This document shows, piece by piece, positions 55,391-63,561 of a stretch of DNA of 64,000 bases. A model generated the notes under the pieces. That model saw nothing but the letters and a program-made list of their open reading frames with translations, had not been told where the DNA came from and searched no databases. This DNA comes from Pseudomonas sp. BN411 (GTDB lineage: Bacteria; Pseudomonadota; Gammaproteobacteria; Pseudomonadales; Pseudomonadaceae): assembly GCF_029871235.1 (NCBI RefSeq), contig NZ_SSOM01000073.1:248001-312000 (forward strand), given 5' to 3'. Position 1 is the first letter of the stretch. Each line of letters opens with the position of its first letter. The position numbers were made by a program, and so were the translations under genes.

Positions 55391-56451
55391 ATTGTTGCTC
55401 CAAGTCTTTCACGTTGATAGCTGCCGTCTTGTACCCGGCGGCACCAATCCAGGTTGTCCAGGTACCACTGCACGGTCTTGCGCAGGCCGGTTTCGAAGGT
55501 TTCCCGTGGTGTCCAGCCGAGATCGCGCTCGATCTTGCCGGCATCGATTGCGTAGCGCAGGTCGTGGCCCGGGCGGTCCTTGACGAAGGTGATCAGGTCC
55601 TCAAAGCGGCTGACGCCAGCGGGTTTCTGCGGTGCCAGCTCTTCCAGCAGGGCGCAGATCGAGCGGACCACGTCGAGGTTCTTCTGCTCGTTGTGCCCAC
55701 CGATGTTGTAGGTCTCGCCGACTTCGCCGCGAGTAACCACTTCGACCAGCGCGCGTGCATGGTCCTCGACGAACAGCCAGTCGCGAATCTGCTGACCATT
55801 GCCGTAGACCGGTAGCGGCTTCCCTTCCAGGGCGTTGAGGAGCATCAGCGGGATCAGCTTCTCGGGGAAGTGATAGGGGCCGTAGTTGTTCGAGCAGTTG
55901 GTCAGTACCACCGGCAGCCCGTAGGTGCGGTGCCAGGCGCGGACCAGATGGTCGGATGCGGCTTTGCTGGCAGAGTAGGGCGAGCTCGGAGCGTAGGGCG
56001 TGGTCTCTGTGAAGAGGTCGTCCACGCCATGCAGGTCGCCATATACCTCGTCGGTGGAAATATGGTGGAAGCGGAACGCGGCCTTGCGTTCAGCATCGAG
56101 ACCCAGCCAGTAGGCTCGTACGCTTTCCAGCAGGCTGTAGGTGCCGACGATGTTGGTCTGGATGAAGTCTGCCGGACCGTCGATGGAACGATCGACGTGG
56201 GATTCCGCGGCCAGGTGCATCACTGCGTCGGGCTGGAATCGGGCCAGCGCTTCGCCGACGGCTTGGCTATCGGCAATATCCGCCTGGAGAAATTGGTAAC
56301 GCGGATTGTCCGAGACGGAGGCCAGCGACTCGAGATTGCCGGCGTAGGTGAGCTTGTCGAGATTCAGCACCTCGTGCTGGGTTTCGGTCAGCAGGTGGCG
56401 AATGAGAGCTGAGCCAATGAAGCCGGCTCCGCCGGTGACAAAAAGGTGCAT
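55387..56451 (-). CDS. rmlB: dTDP-glucose 4,6-dehydratase RmlB
   Basis: 354-aa extended short-chain dehydrogenase, second step of the pathway. NAD motif [12 protein letters not shown] at the start, [10 protein letters not shown] near 80, STDEVYGDL, and the catalytic Tyr-Lys in [11 protein letters not shown] (near 160-172). First gene of the operon; its promoter must lie between 56452 and the tRNA terminator. Order here is rmlB-rmlA-rmlC-rmlD. Confidence 0.97.
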   Translation of the reverse strand: MHLFVTGGAGFIGSALIRHLLTETQHEVLNLDKLTYAGNLESLASVSDNPRYQFLQADIADSQAVGEALARFQPDAVMHLAAESHVDRSIDGPADFIQTNIVGTYSLLESVRAYWLGLDAERKAAFRFHHISTDEVYGDLHGVDDLFTETTPYAPSSPYSASKAASDHLVRAWHRTYGLPVVLTNCSNNYGPYHFPEKLIPLMLLNALEGKPLPVYGNGQQIRDWLFVEDHARALVEVVTRGEVGETYNIGGHNEQKNLDVVRSICALLEELAPQKPAGVSRFEDLITFVKDRPGHDLRYAIDAGKIERDLGWTPRETFETGLRKTVQWYLDNLDWCRRVQDGSYQRERLGATI

Positions 56452-56668
56452 AACTCAATCCTGACGATTTGGTTGGCGCACAGATTGTTGGCAGTGACTG
56501 CCCGATGCAAGCGTTTGAAGACTGTCATGGCCAGGATTGCGGGGGGATCCTGGCGATCGGACGCCATACAAGGCAGTCCGATGGAATGGCGCCAATATTC
56601 TTCAGAGCTGGCGTCGTCCTGTCGCGCGTGGCTGGAGATGTGAGCATTTCAGCCGACCCCTGAAAGAC

Positions 56669-56696
56669 AAAAGCCCCGCATTGCTGCGGGGCTTTT
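56669..56696 (-). terminator. Terminator of tRNA-Thr
   Basis: AAAAGCCCCGCA and TGCGGGGCTTTT pair around TTGC; on the minus strand it follows the tRNA 3' end by 7 bases and ends in TTTT. Confidence 0.92.
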
Positions 56697-56703
56697 AAGT
56701 TCA

Positions 56704-56779
<76 letters not shown>

Positions 56780-56793
56780 TAGGAAGGGCCGTC

Positions 56794-56821
56794 ATTATAG
56801 CGATTGGATGTGGCGAGTAAA
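56794..56821 (-). promoter_or_regulatory. Promoter of tRNA-Thr
   Basis: Minus-strand TTTACT (56816-56821), 16 bases, TATAAT (56794-56799), 15 bases before the tRNA 5' end. The downstream GACGG and CCC region is G/C-rich, as in stringently controlled promoters. Confidence 0.75.
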
Positions 56822-57048
56822 CCTCTTCGATGCTTGTCGGTGCAGGTTCTGGTATCAGCGTGGTGGAGCTTATGCACAAAGGTGCTTCGTCCTGGTCCCT
56901 TCGTTCTGAGAATTTGTGCGCTGAGTCTCAGCATTCCGCAACCTCCTGTATTCCTTGGATTTTCATCGTTCGAGCAAAAATTGAGCAGACTCCGCGTGGT
57001 GCGCACGGCAAGGCTTTCCGGGCGTTTTCCCAGATTTCATCAACAAAG

Positions 57049-57071
57049 TTATCCACAGGTTTTGTGGGTAA
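57049..57071. other. Pair of inverted DnaA-box-like nonamers
   Basis: TTATCCACA (57049-57057, plus strand, perfect) and TTACCCACA (57063-57071 on the minus strand, one mismatch), 5 bases apart and ending right at the 3' end of the methyltransferase gene. No repeats or AT-rich unwinding element indicate an origin. Confidence 0.4.
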
Positions 57072-57073
57072 GT

Positions 57074-58288
57074 TCAGCGCTCGGCCAGGAGCAGGATGTT
57101 GCGTGGTGTGAGCTGGGGCGGGCAGAAGCTGCCGAGTGTCACCTGGTAGCCGTGTTCTTCGAGGAACAGCGCGCGGTCGAGTAGTAGCCAGAGTTCCATG
57201 GGGCGGCGGAACAGGCTGCGGGGGAGTTCCAGGTTGCGCACCACGGCGAGGCGTTGCCAGCCCGCTGCTTCCAGTGCCTGCCAGTCGTGATCCACTGGGG
57301 TGGGCAGCCCCTTCAGGGCGCAGAGATCGCGGCAGTACTCCGGGAATGGCTTGTCCAGCCAACTGGTGGCGAGGGAAGGGGTGGGCAGGTACTGATCCTT
57401 GCCGGTCAGCTCTCTTTGCAGGAGGTCGAAAGCCAATCGTCGCGCCATGGATTGGTCGCGCTGGCGGCGAACGCGGGCGCCGGCAGTGACGGTCTCGCTG
57501 AGTGGTAGTCGCAGATCGACCCGGCCGAGGCGCAGCGCGGAGCTTCTGGCTGTTGCGGAGAGCGGTTGGTAGTCCGGTGTCTGGATGCGGTTGTAGCAGC
57601 AGGGCGCCACCGCCAGTTGGCGGCAGCCGGCGGCGCTGGCCAGTTGCATCAGGCGCACGTGGAGATCGCCACAGGCGTGCAGGGCTACCGCTGTGTGTTC
57701 GGTTGTGAGGTGGAGTCCGGCGTCATCCGCCAGGGCGTCCTGCTCGCGATGCTGGGCTGCGAGCCCCAGGCGCTGGCTGAGTTGCTGGCCGCTGGCGACA
57801 AGTTGCGGGTCGAGTTCAATGCAGGTCAGTGGCGTGCCGTCGTGGGCCAGGCGGCGTCCCAGATGCCCCTTTCCGGAGCACCAGTCCAGCCAGTGACCGG
57901 GCGCCTGGCGAAAACCGAGGCGGCTGGCGAAGGCGTCGATCTGCTGCCACTTGCGTCCGGGAACATCCACGGTGAATGCGTTGGGCATTGTCTCGGAGCG
58001 CGTGGCAGGCAGTTCGCCAATCTCGCTGAGTCTGGCCGACTGTGCGGCAAGCTGTGGATAAGGCGCCGGGGCCTGCAGTCGTTCCGGCTGATTGTGTATG
58101 GCGTCCGCCTCCGCCAGGCTGCGGTCGCGCAGCCATGCCGCCAACTCGGGGTGCTCGCGCTCCCAGGGGAGTTCCAGTTCGGTAAAGGGTATCGGGCGCC
58201 AGATGTCCTGGTGCACGCGCAGGAAATCGTCCAGGGCGGCGAAGCGTTCCCGCAGGAGCGGGCCTTGGAGGGGCGCGGGGCTGGTCAT
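57074..58288 (-). CDS. SAM-dependent methyltransferase
   Basis: 404 aa. The SAM-binding loop is HWLDWCSGKGHLGRRLA (near residue 132-148), followed by CIELDPQLV; VALHACGDLHVRLM and VAPCCYN (near 235) are typical of the Methyltransf_32/TRM13-like group that modify RNA. The N-terminal 120 residues are helical and family-specific; the C-terminal 130 residues are unassigned. The target is unknown. A -10 element lies 30 bases upstream. Confidence 0.8.
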   Translation of the reverse strand: MTSPAPLQGPLLRERFAALDDFLRVHQDIWRPIPFTELELPWEREHPELAAWLRDRSLAEADAIHNQPERLQAPAPYPQLAAQSARLSEIGELPATRSETMPNAFTVDVPGRKWQQIDAFASRLGFRQAPGHWLDWCSGKGHLGRRLAHDGTPLTCIELDPQLVASGQQLSQRLGLAAQHREQDALADDAGLHLTTEHTAVALHACGDLHVRLMQLASAAGCRQLAVAPCCYNRIQTPDYQPLSATARSSALRLGRVDLRLPLSETVTAGARVRRQRDQSMARRLAFDLLQRELTGKDQYLPTPSLATSWLDKPFPEYCRDLCALKGLPTPVDHDWQALEAAGWQRLAVVRNLELPRSLFRRPMELWLLLDRALFLEEHGYQVTLGSFCPPQLTPRNILLLAER

Positions 58289-58318
58289 GTGGCGAGGCGG
58301 TGGGAATCAGGGGCGGCG

Positions 58319-58324
58319 ATTATA
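58319..58324 (-). promoter_or_regulatory. -10 element of the methyltransferase gene
   Basis: Minus-strand TATAAT inside GCGCTATAATCGCCGCC, about 30 bases before the start codon. No clear -35. A hairpin CCGCTCCTC..GAGGAGCGG (58337-58364) just upstream ends the ABC transporter operon. Confidence 0.4.
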
Positions 58325-58372
58325 GCGCCGCCACCTCCGCTCCTCATCCGGGGACGAGGAGCGGTCGAGGGC

Positions 58373-59062
58373 TCAGCGACCCTGCAAGGCGTCTACCCGC
58401 AGCTTGTGTTCCAGCAGGCGGAAGGCCCGAACCAGTACGTAGGCGATCAGCAGATAGAACAGGCCGGCGGCGAAGAAGATCTCCACCGGCAGGTAGGTGC
58501 GGGCGATGATCGTGCGTGCCATGCCGGTGAGTTCCAGCAGGGTGACGGTACTGGCCAGTGCGCTGGCCTTGATCATCAGGATCACTTCGTTGCTGTAGGC
58601 CGGCAGGCCGATGCGCGCCGCACGCGGCAGGATGATGTAGACCAGTGCCTGGAAGCGCGACATGCCCAGGGCCCGCGCCGCTTCGATCTCGCCCGGCGGA
58701 ACGGCCTGGATGGCCCCGCGCAGGATCTCGGCGATATAGGCCGCGGTGTGCATGGTCATGGTGATCACGGCGCACCAGAACGGGTCGCGCAGATAGGGCC
58801 AGAGCGGACCTTTGCGCACCGCGTCGAACTGCGCCAGGCCGTAGTAGACCAGGAACAGTTGCACCAGCAGTGGTGTACCACGGAAGAAGAAGATGTAGCC
58901 GTAGGGCAGGGCGCGTACGTACCAGTGGCGCGATGCGCGGGCGATGCCCATGGGGAGCGCCAGGATCAGGCCGGCGACCACCGCGATGGCCACCAGCTCC
59001 ATGGTGAGGATGGCGCCCTGGGCCAGTTGCGGCAGGTATTTGACGATGACTTCCCAGTTCAT
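58373..59062 (-). CDS. Amino acid ABC transporter permease (HisM/ArtM type)
   Basis: 229 aa, five or six membrane helices, with the EAA coupling loop EIEAARALGMSRFQALVYIILPRAARIGLPAYSN (near residue 145-175) that docks the ATPase. Start overlaps the upstream permease stop by 4 bases. Last gene of the four-gene transporter. Confidence 0.9.
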   Translation of the reverse strand: MNWEVIVKYLPQLAQGAILTMELVAIAVVAGLILALPMGIARASRHWYVRALPYGYIFFFRGTPLLVQLFLVYYGLAQFDAVRKGPLWPYLRDPFWCAVITMTMHTAAYIAEILRGAIQAVPPGEIEAARALGMSRFQALVYIILPRAARIGLPAYSNEVILMIKASALASTVTLLELTGMARTIIARTYLPVEIFFAAGLFYLLIAYVLVRAFRLLEHKLRVDALQGR

Positions 59063-59754
59063 GCTGCGCTCCGCTTGAAGCCGCGGCCTGCGCGCTTCTC
59101 AAGCCAATGCATGCCGATCATCGCGAGGATGGTCAGGCCCAGGTAGATGAAGGCGGCCACCATGTAGAAGGTGAAGGGCTCCTTGCTGGCGGTCACGGCG
59201 ATTTGCGAGCGGCGCATGATTTCCTCGAGGCCGATCACGGAAACCAGTGCCGTGTCCTTCATCAGGATCATGAACAGGTTGCCGAGGCCCGGCAGGGCGA
59301 TGCGCCACATCTGCGGTAGGATCACCCGCCAGAGGATGCGTCCGCTGGACAGGCCAAGGGCCATGCCCGCTTCGCGGTGCCCCTTGGGGATGGCCAGGAT
59401 GGCGCCGCGGAATACCTCGGTGGCATAGGAGCCGAAGCACAGGCCGAGGGCGATGGTGCCCGCGGCGAAGGCGTTCAGTTCCAGCTCCGGGTAGCCAAGC
59501 GACTCGCCCAGGCTGCGCATCAGGTTGACCGTGCCGAAGTAGATCAGCAGAACCCAGAGAAGCTCGGGAACGCCACGCACGATGGTGGAATAGGTGCCAC
59601 CCAGCCACTGCAGCGGCTTGATGGAAGAAGTCCTGGCCAGGGCGCCGAGCAGACCGAGCACCAGACCCAACACCAGCGCGGACAGCGCCAGCTTGATGGT
59701 CATGAGGGTGCCCGCGGCCAGGGCCGGGCCGAATCCGTGAAGGTCTAGGGTCAT
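59059..59754 (-). CDS. Amino acid ABC transporter permease (HisQ/ArtQ type)
   Basis: 231 aa with the EAA loop in KGHREAGMALGLSSGRILWRVILPQMWRIALPG (near 125-157) and about five helices. Forms the membrane heterodimer with the following permease. 48 bases after the binding-protein gene. Confidence 0.9.
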   Translation of the reverse strand: MTLDLHGFGPALAAGTLMTIKLALSALVLGLVLGLLGALARTSSIKPLQWLGGTYSTIVRGVPELLWVLLIYFGTVNLMRSLGESLGYPELELNAFAAGTIALGLCFGSYATEVFRGAILAIPKGHREAGMALGLSSGRILWRVILPQMWRIALPGLGNLFMILMKDTALVSVIGLEEIMRRSQIAVTASKEPFTFYMVAAFIYLGLTILAMIGMHWLEKRAGRGFKRSAA

Positions 59755-59802
59755 GGGAATTCAAGCGCCGGTGCCGCGCAGGGGCGGCACCGGACGGGCA
59801 GG

Positions 59803-60555
59803 TCAGTAGATGCTGAAGGGGAAGTACTTGTCGTTGATCTTCTTGTAGGTGCCGTCGGCAACGATTTCCTTCAGCGCGGCGTTCAGCTTCTCGCGCAGCG
59901 GGTCACCCTTGCGCACGGCAATGGCGATCTTGTCGTTGTCGAACACCGGGTCGCCCTTGAACTCGAAGTCCTTGCCGGCGTCGCTCTTCAGCCATTCCCA
60001 GTTCACGAACTTGTCGGCCAGTACGCCGTCGAGGCGGCCGGAGGCCAGGTCGAGGTAGGCGTTTTCCTGGGTGTCGTAGAGCTTGATGTCGACAACGTCT
60101 TTCATGTTGTCTTCCAGCCAGGTGCCGGCGATGGTCGCGCGCTGGGCGCCGATGACCTTGCCTTTCAGGCTGCCCTTGTCGATCTTGAAGTCGCTGCTTT
60201 TCGGAGCGATGTACTGCAGCTTGTTGGTGTAGTAGGGGTCGGTGAAATCGACGGCCTGCTTGCGCTCTTCAGTGATGGACATGGAGGCGGCGAGGAAGTC
60301 GAACTTCTTGGCGTTCAGGGCGGGGATGATGCCGTCCCAGTCGGAGGTCACCACTTCACACTCGACCTTCATCTTGGCGCAGAGAGCCTGGCCGATTTCC
60401 ACGTCGAAGCCGCCGGCCTGGCCGCTGGCGTCGATCAGGTTGAAGGGGGGGTAGGCGCCTTCGGTGCCGATCTTCAGTTTGTCGGCGGCAATGGCGTTGG
60501 TGCCGAAAGCGAGTGTGGCGGCCGCGGCCAGCAGAATCTTCTTGTAGTTCTTCAT
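59803..60555 (-). CDS. Periplasmic basic amino acid-binding protein
   Basis: 250 aa with a signal peptide MKNYKKILLAAAATLAFGTNAIA cut before ADKL. Family 3 solute-binding fold: LKIGTEGAYPPFN, GFDVEIGQALC and DWDGIIPALNAKKFD in the first lobe, IGAQRATIAGTWLE in the second. These motifs match the Lys/Arg/Orn and His-binding (ArgT/HisJ/AotJ) group. The ATG at 60555 with GGAG upstream gives the signal peptide. The exact ligand is inferred from the family. Confidence 0.9.
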   Translation of the reverse strand: MKNYKKILLAAAATLAFGTNAIAADKLKIGTEGAYPPFNLIDASGQAGGFDVEIGQALCAKMKVECEVVTSDWDGIIPALNAKKFDFLAASMSITEERKQAVDFTDPYYTNKLQYIAPKSSDFKIDKGSLKGKVIGAQRATIAGTWLEDNMKDVVDIKLYDTQENAYLDLASGRLDGVLADKFVNWEWLKSDAGKDFEFKGDPVFDNDKIAIAVRKGDPLREKLNAALKEIVADGTYKKINDKYFPFSIY

Positions 60556-60574
60556 TGCGCTCTTGCTCCGTGTT

Positions 60575-61348
60575 TTAGCGATTGCTGGACATGAATTGTT
60601 TACAGCGCGCCGACTGCGGGTTGTCAAATACCTGCGCTGGCGGTCCCTGTTCTTCTACAAGGCCCTGGTGAAGGAAAACCACTTCGCTGGAGACGTTCCG
60701 GGCGAAGTTCATTTCATGGGTGACCAGCAGCATGGTGCGGCCTTCCTCGGCCAGCGCGCGGATCACGTTAAGCACTTCTTGTACCATCTCAGGGTCCAGC
60801 GCCGAGGTGGGCTCGTCGAACAGGATCACCTTCGGCTGCATGGCCAGGGTACGGGCGATGGCTGCACGCTGTTGCTGGCCGCCGGAAAGCTGGGTCGGAT
60901 AGACGTGGCGCTTGTCGGCGATGCCGACCTTGGCCAGCAGGGCCTCGGCGATTTCGGTGGCTTCGGCCTTGCTCTGGCCGAGCACGCGGCGTGGCGCTTC
61001 GATGATGTTGTCGAGCACCGTCATGTGCGGCCAGAGGTTGAAGTTCTGGAATACGAAGCCGATCTCGCTGCGCATGCGATTGATCTGCTTGTTGTCGGCG
61101 GCAACCAGTTCACCGGTGCGGCTCTGCTTGAGCTTGAGCTCCTCGCCGGCGACCAGGATCTGGCCCTCGTGCGGGTTCTCCAGCAGGTTGATGCAGCGCA
61201 GGAAGGTGGACTTGCCGGAGCCAGACGACCCCAGGATGGAGATCACGTCACCGTCATTGGCGGTGAGGGAGATGCCCTTGAGCACTTCTAGATCGCCGTA
61301 GCGTTTGTGCAGATTACGGATTTCAAGCGCTGGCGTGGCTTGGGCCAT
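60575..61348 (-). CDS. Amino acid ABC transporter ATPase (HisP/AotP type)
   Basis: 257 aa. Walker A GSSGSGKST (near 39), Q-loop FVFQNFNLWPH, signature LSGGQQQRAAIARTLA (near 160), Walker B VILFDEPTSALD and H-loop LLVTHEM. First gene of an operon with order ATPase, binding protein, permease, permease, as in P. aeruginosa. The ATG at 61348 gives the family start; 63 bases upstream are also open. The His/Arg-type insertion ELKLKQSRTGELVAADNKQ is present. Confidence 0.93.
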   Translation of the reverse strand: MAQATPALEIRNLHKRYGDLEVLKGISLTANDGDVISILGSSGSGKSTFLRCINLLENPHEGQILVAGEELKLKQSRTGELVAADNKQINRMRSEIGFVFQNFNLWPHMTVLDNIIEAPRRVLGQSKAEATEIAEALLAKVGIADKRHVYPTQLSGGQQQRAAIARTLAMQPKVILFDEPTSALDPEMVQEVLNVIRALAEEGRTMLLVTHEMNFARNVSSEVVFLHQGLVEEQGPPAQVFDNPQSARCKQFMSSNR

Positions 61349-61593
61349 GGGGGGTCCTCTTATTGTTCGGGGGCACTCTGGCGGTGGGGCGGCCTTCCTG
61401 GCGAGGGCCAACCTAGCATAGCCCCTTGCCAGGCGAAAGCCGGCGGAGAGCCCTGAAATGGCTCTTCGGGCGCGGTTGTCGCATCGCTGCAGTTGCTTGT
61501 CGCGGTAGCTAAAAAGCCCCGGTGGCGGGCTGGAACTCCCAAATGGCGCGGCTTTGCACCTCTTTTAGGATTTTCTTCTTTGGAATCAATCAT

Positions 61594-63555
61594 TTACTTC
61601 GCATGCAGGTGCTGACCTTCCTTTAGCAGCGCAATAAATTCGGAAGCGGGCAGCGGCCGGGCGAAGTAGTAGCCCTGGCCGAAATCGCAGTCCAGGGACT
61701 TGAGGATCTGCAGGTGCTGCTCCGTCTCGACTCCCTCCGCGACTGCCTCGAGACCCAGGTTGCGCGCCAGGCTGAGGATGGTCTGGACGATCTGCAGGCC
61801 TTCCGGGCATTGGTCGAGTTGGGTCACGAAGGAGCGGTCGACTTTCAGCACGTCCAGGCGGAAGCGATGCAGGTAGCTGAGGGAGGAGTAGCCGGTGCCG
61901 AAGTCATCGATGCTGATGCGTACGCCCAGGTCATGCAGCTGCTGGAGCACCGCGATGGTTCGTTCGGAGTCGGCCATGGAGACGCTCTCGGTGATCTCCA
62001 GGCGTACGCAAGTCGGCGGGATACCTGTTTCGACGATGATGGCGCCCACCTGTGAAACCAGGTCGTGCTGGGCGAACTGCCGGGCGGAAAGATTGATGCT
62101 CACCGTCAGCGGGTTGGGGCAGGGAAATTCCTCGTGCCAACACGCCATGCTGCGGCAGGCTTCGCGTAGCACCCACAGGCCGAGCGGCAGGATCAGGCCG
62201 GTGTCCTCGGCGACCTGGATGAAGTCGCCCGGGTAGACCAGCTCACCACTCGGTTTCTGCCAGCGCACCAGGGCCTCGACGCCAGCGAGCCGCCCGCTGG
62301 CCAGATGCACGATCGGTTGGTAGTGGAGTACGAACTCGCCATTCTGCAGCGCATTGCGCAGCCGGGTTTCCAGGTTCAGGCGACCCACGGCCAGCTCATG
62401 CATGCTGTGGTCGAACAGCTCGAAGCGGTGCTTGCCGAGGGTCTTGGCGCGGTACATGGCGAGGTCCGCGTGGCGCAGGATTTCTTCGGCAGACTCATAT
62501 CCCAGATCGCTCGAGGCGATGCCGATGCTGGCGCTGATGTAGAGCTGCTCGCCATTGACCAGGAAGGGAGGTTCCAGGGCATTCAGCAGTCGCTCGGCGA
62601 CGCACGCTGGCGCTTCGGAGTTGCCGATGCAATCCAGCAGGATGGTGAACTCATCGCCGCCCATGCGAGCCAGGGTGTCGGTCTGGCGCAGGCAACTGCC
62701 AAGGCGGGTGGCGACCTGGACGATCAACAAATCCCCTGCCAGGTGGCCGAGGCTGTCATTGACCAGCTTGAAACGGTCGAGATCGATGAACAGCACCGCG
62801 AAGGCTGCCTCGCGATGCCGATTGCAGCGGGCGACGGCTCGGGACAGGCGGTCGGCGAAGAGCGCGCGGTTGGGCAGGCCGGTGAGCGGGTCGTGGAAGG
62901 CGTCGACCAGTTGCTCTTCCGCGCGCTTGCGCTCCACTACCCGGCCCATCTGCACACCGATCTGCGCCATCAGGTGCAGCAGCTTGTCGTCGGGCTCCAG
63001 CACGTTGCCGGCGAAGAACTCCAGCGCTCCCACTACTTCGCTGCCCACTAGCACCGGAAAGGCGGCGGCGGCCCTGAGCCCCGCCTGCTCGGCAGCGTCG
63101 ACGCGGCAGAATTCCGGAGTCTGGCTGATGTCGGAAATCCAGGCCGGGGCGCCGCTGGAAAGCACGCGGCCGGGCAGGCCGAAGCCCGGTGAGAACTCCA
63201 TGGCCTCGGTCACCTGTCGAAAGTCGCGGAAGCGCTGCTCGTCGGCGTAATGCCAGATGCTGGCCGAGCGCAGTTGTACCTCGCCATCGACGTGGTCCGT
63301 CAGGTAGGCATGGCCAATCAGCCAGCCGGTGTACTGGCAGACGCTGGATACCGTGAAGCTCAGGCCGTCGGCCACCGATGCCGCGCCGTTGGCAGCGTCG
63401 GCGATGGATTCCAGCAGTTGCAGCTGCTGCTGCTTTTCATAGAGCTCGCGCAGGCCGCGCTCGGCGATCTGTTCCGCTTCCAGGCGCGCCTGGTGTTCGC
63501 GCTGCAGGCGTCGACGCAGCTTGTCGGCTTCCGGGTTGCGCGGTCCGCCATCCAT
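61594..63555 (-). CDS. GAF-GGDEF-EAL cyclic-di-GMP protein, probable H-NOX partner
   Basis: 653 aa, soluble. A coiled coil (about 8-48), a GAF domain (about 50-210), GGDEF (about 220-380; LARMGGDEFTILL with an RQTD inhibitory site) and EAL (about 395-645; AGVEALVRW, then DDFGTGYSSL). Both catalytic motifs are intact. It starts 6 bases after the stop of the H-NOX gene, so the two are co-transcribed; H-NOX proteins often control a neighbouring c-di-GMP enzyme or kinase. The GAF domain is likely the contact point; that is inference. Confidence 0.92.
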   Translation of the reverse strand: MDGGPRNPEADKLRRRLQREHQARLEAEQIAERGLRELYEKQQQLQLLESIADAANGAASVADGLSFTVSSVCQYTGWLIGHAYLTDHVDGEVQLRSASIWHYADEQRFRDFRQVTEAMEFSPGFGLPGRVLSSGAPAWISDISQTPEFCRVDAAEQAGLRAAAAFPVLVGSEVVGALEFFAGNVLEPDDKLLHLMAQIGVQMGRVVERKRAEEQLVDAFHDPLTGLPNRALFADRLSRAVARCNRHREAAFAVLFIDLDRFKLVNDSLGHLAGDLLIVQVATRLGSCLRQTDTLARMGGDEFTILLDCIGNSEAPACVAERLLNALEPPFLVNGEQLYISASIGIASSDLGYESAEEILRHADLAMYRAKTLGKHRFELFDHSMHELAVGRLNLETRLRNALQNGEFVLHYQPIVHLASGRLAGVEALVRWQKPSGELVYPGDFIQVAEDTGLILPLGLWVLREACRSMACWHEEFPCPNPLTVSINLSARQFAQHDLVSQVGAIIVETGIPPTCVRLEITESVSMADSERTIAVLQQLHDLGVRISIDDFGTGYSSLSYLHRFRLDVLKVDRSFVTQLDQCPEGLQIVQTILSLARNLGLEAVAEGVETEQHLQILKSLDCDFGQGYYFARPLPASEFIALLKEGQHLHAK

Positions 63556-63561
63556 GTTCAG

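Noticed and set aside
57049..57071. DnaA boxes as a replication origin
   Set aside because: Only two boxes, no AT-rich unwinding region and no dnaA, dnaN or gidA genes nearby.
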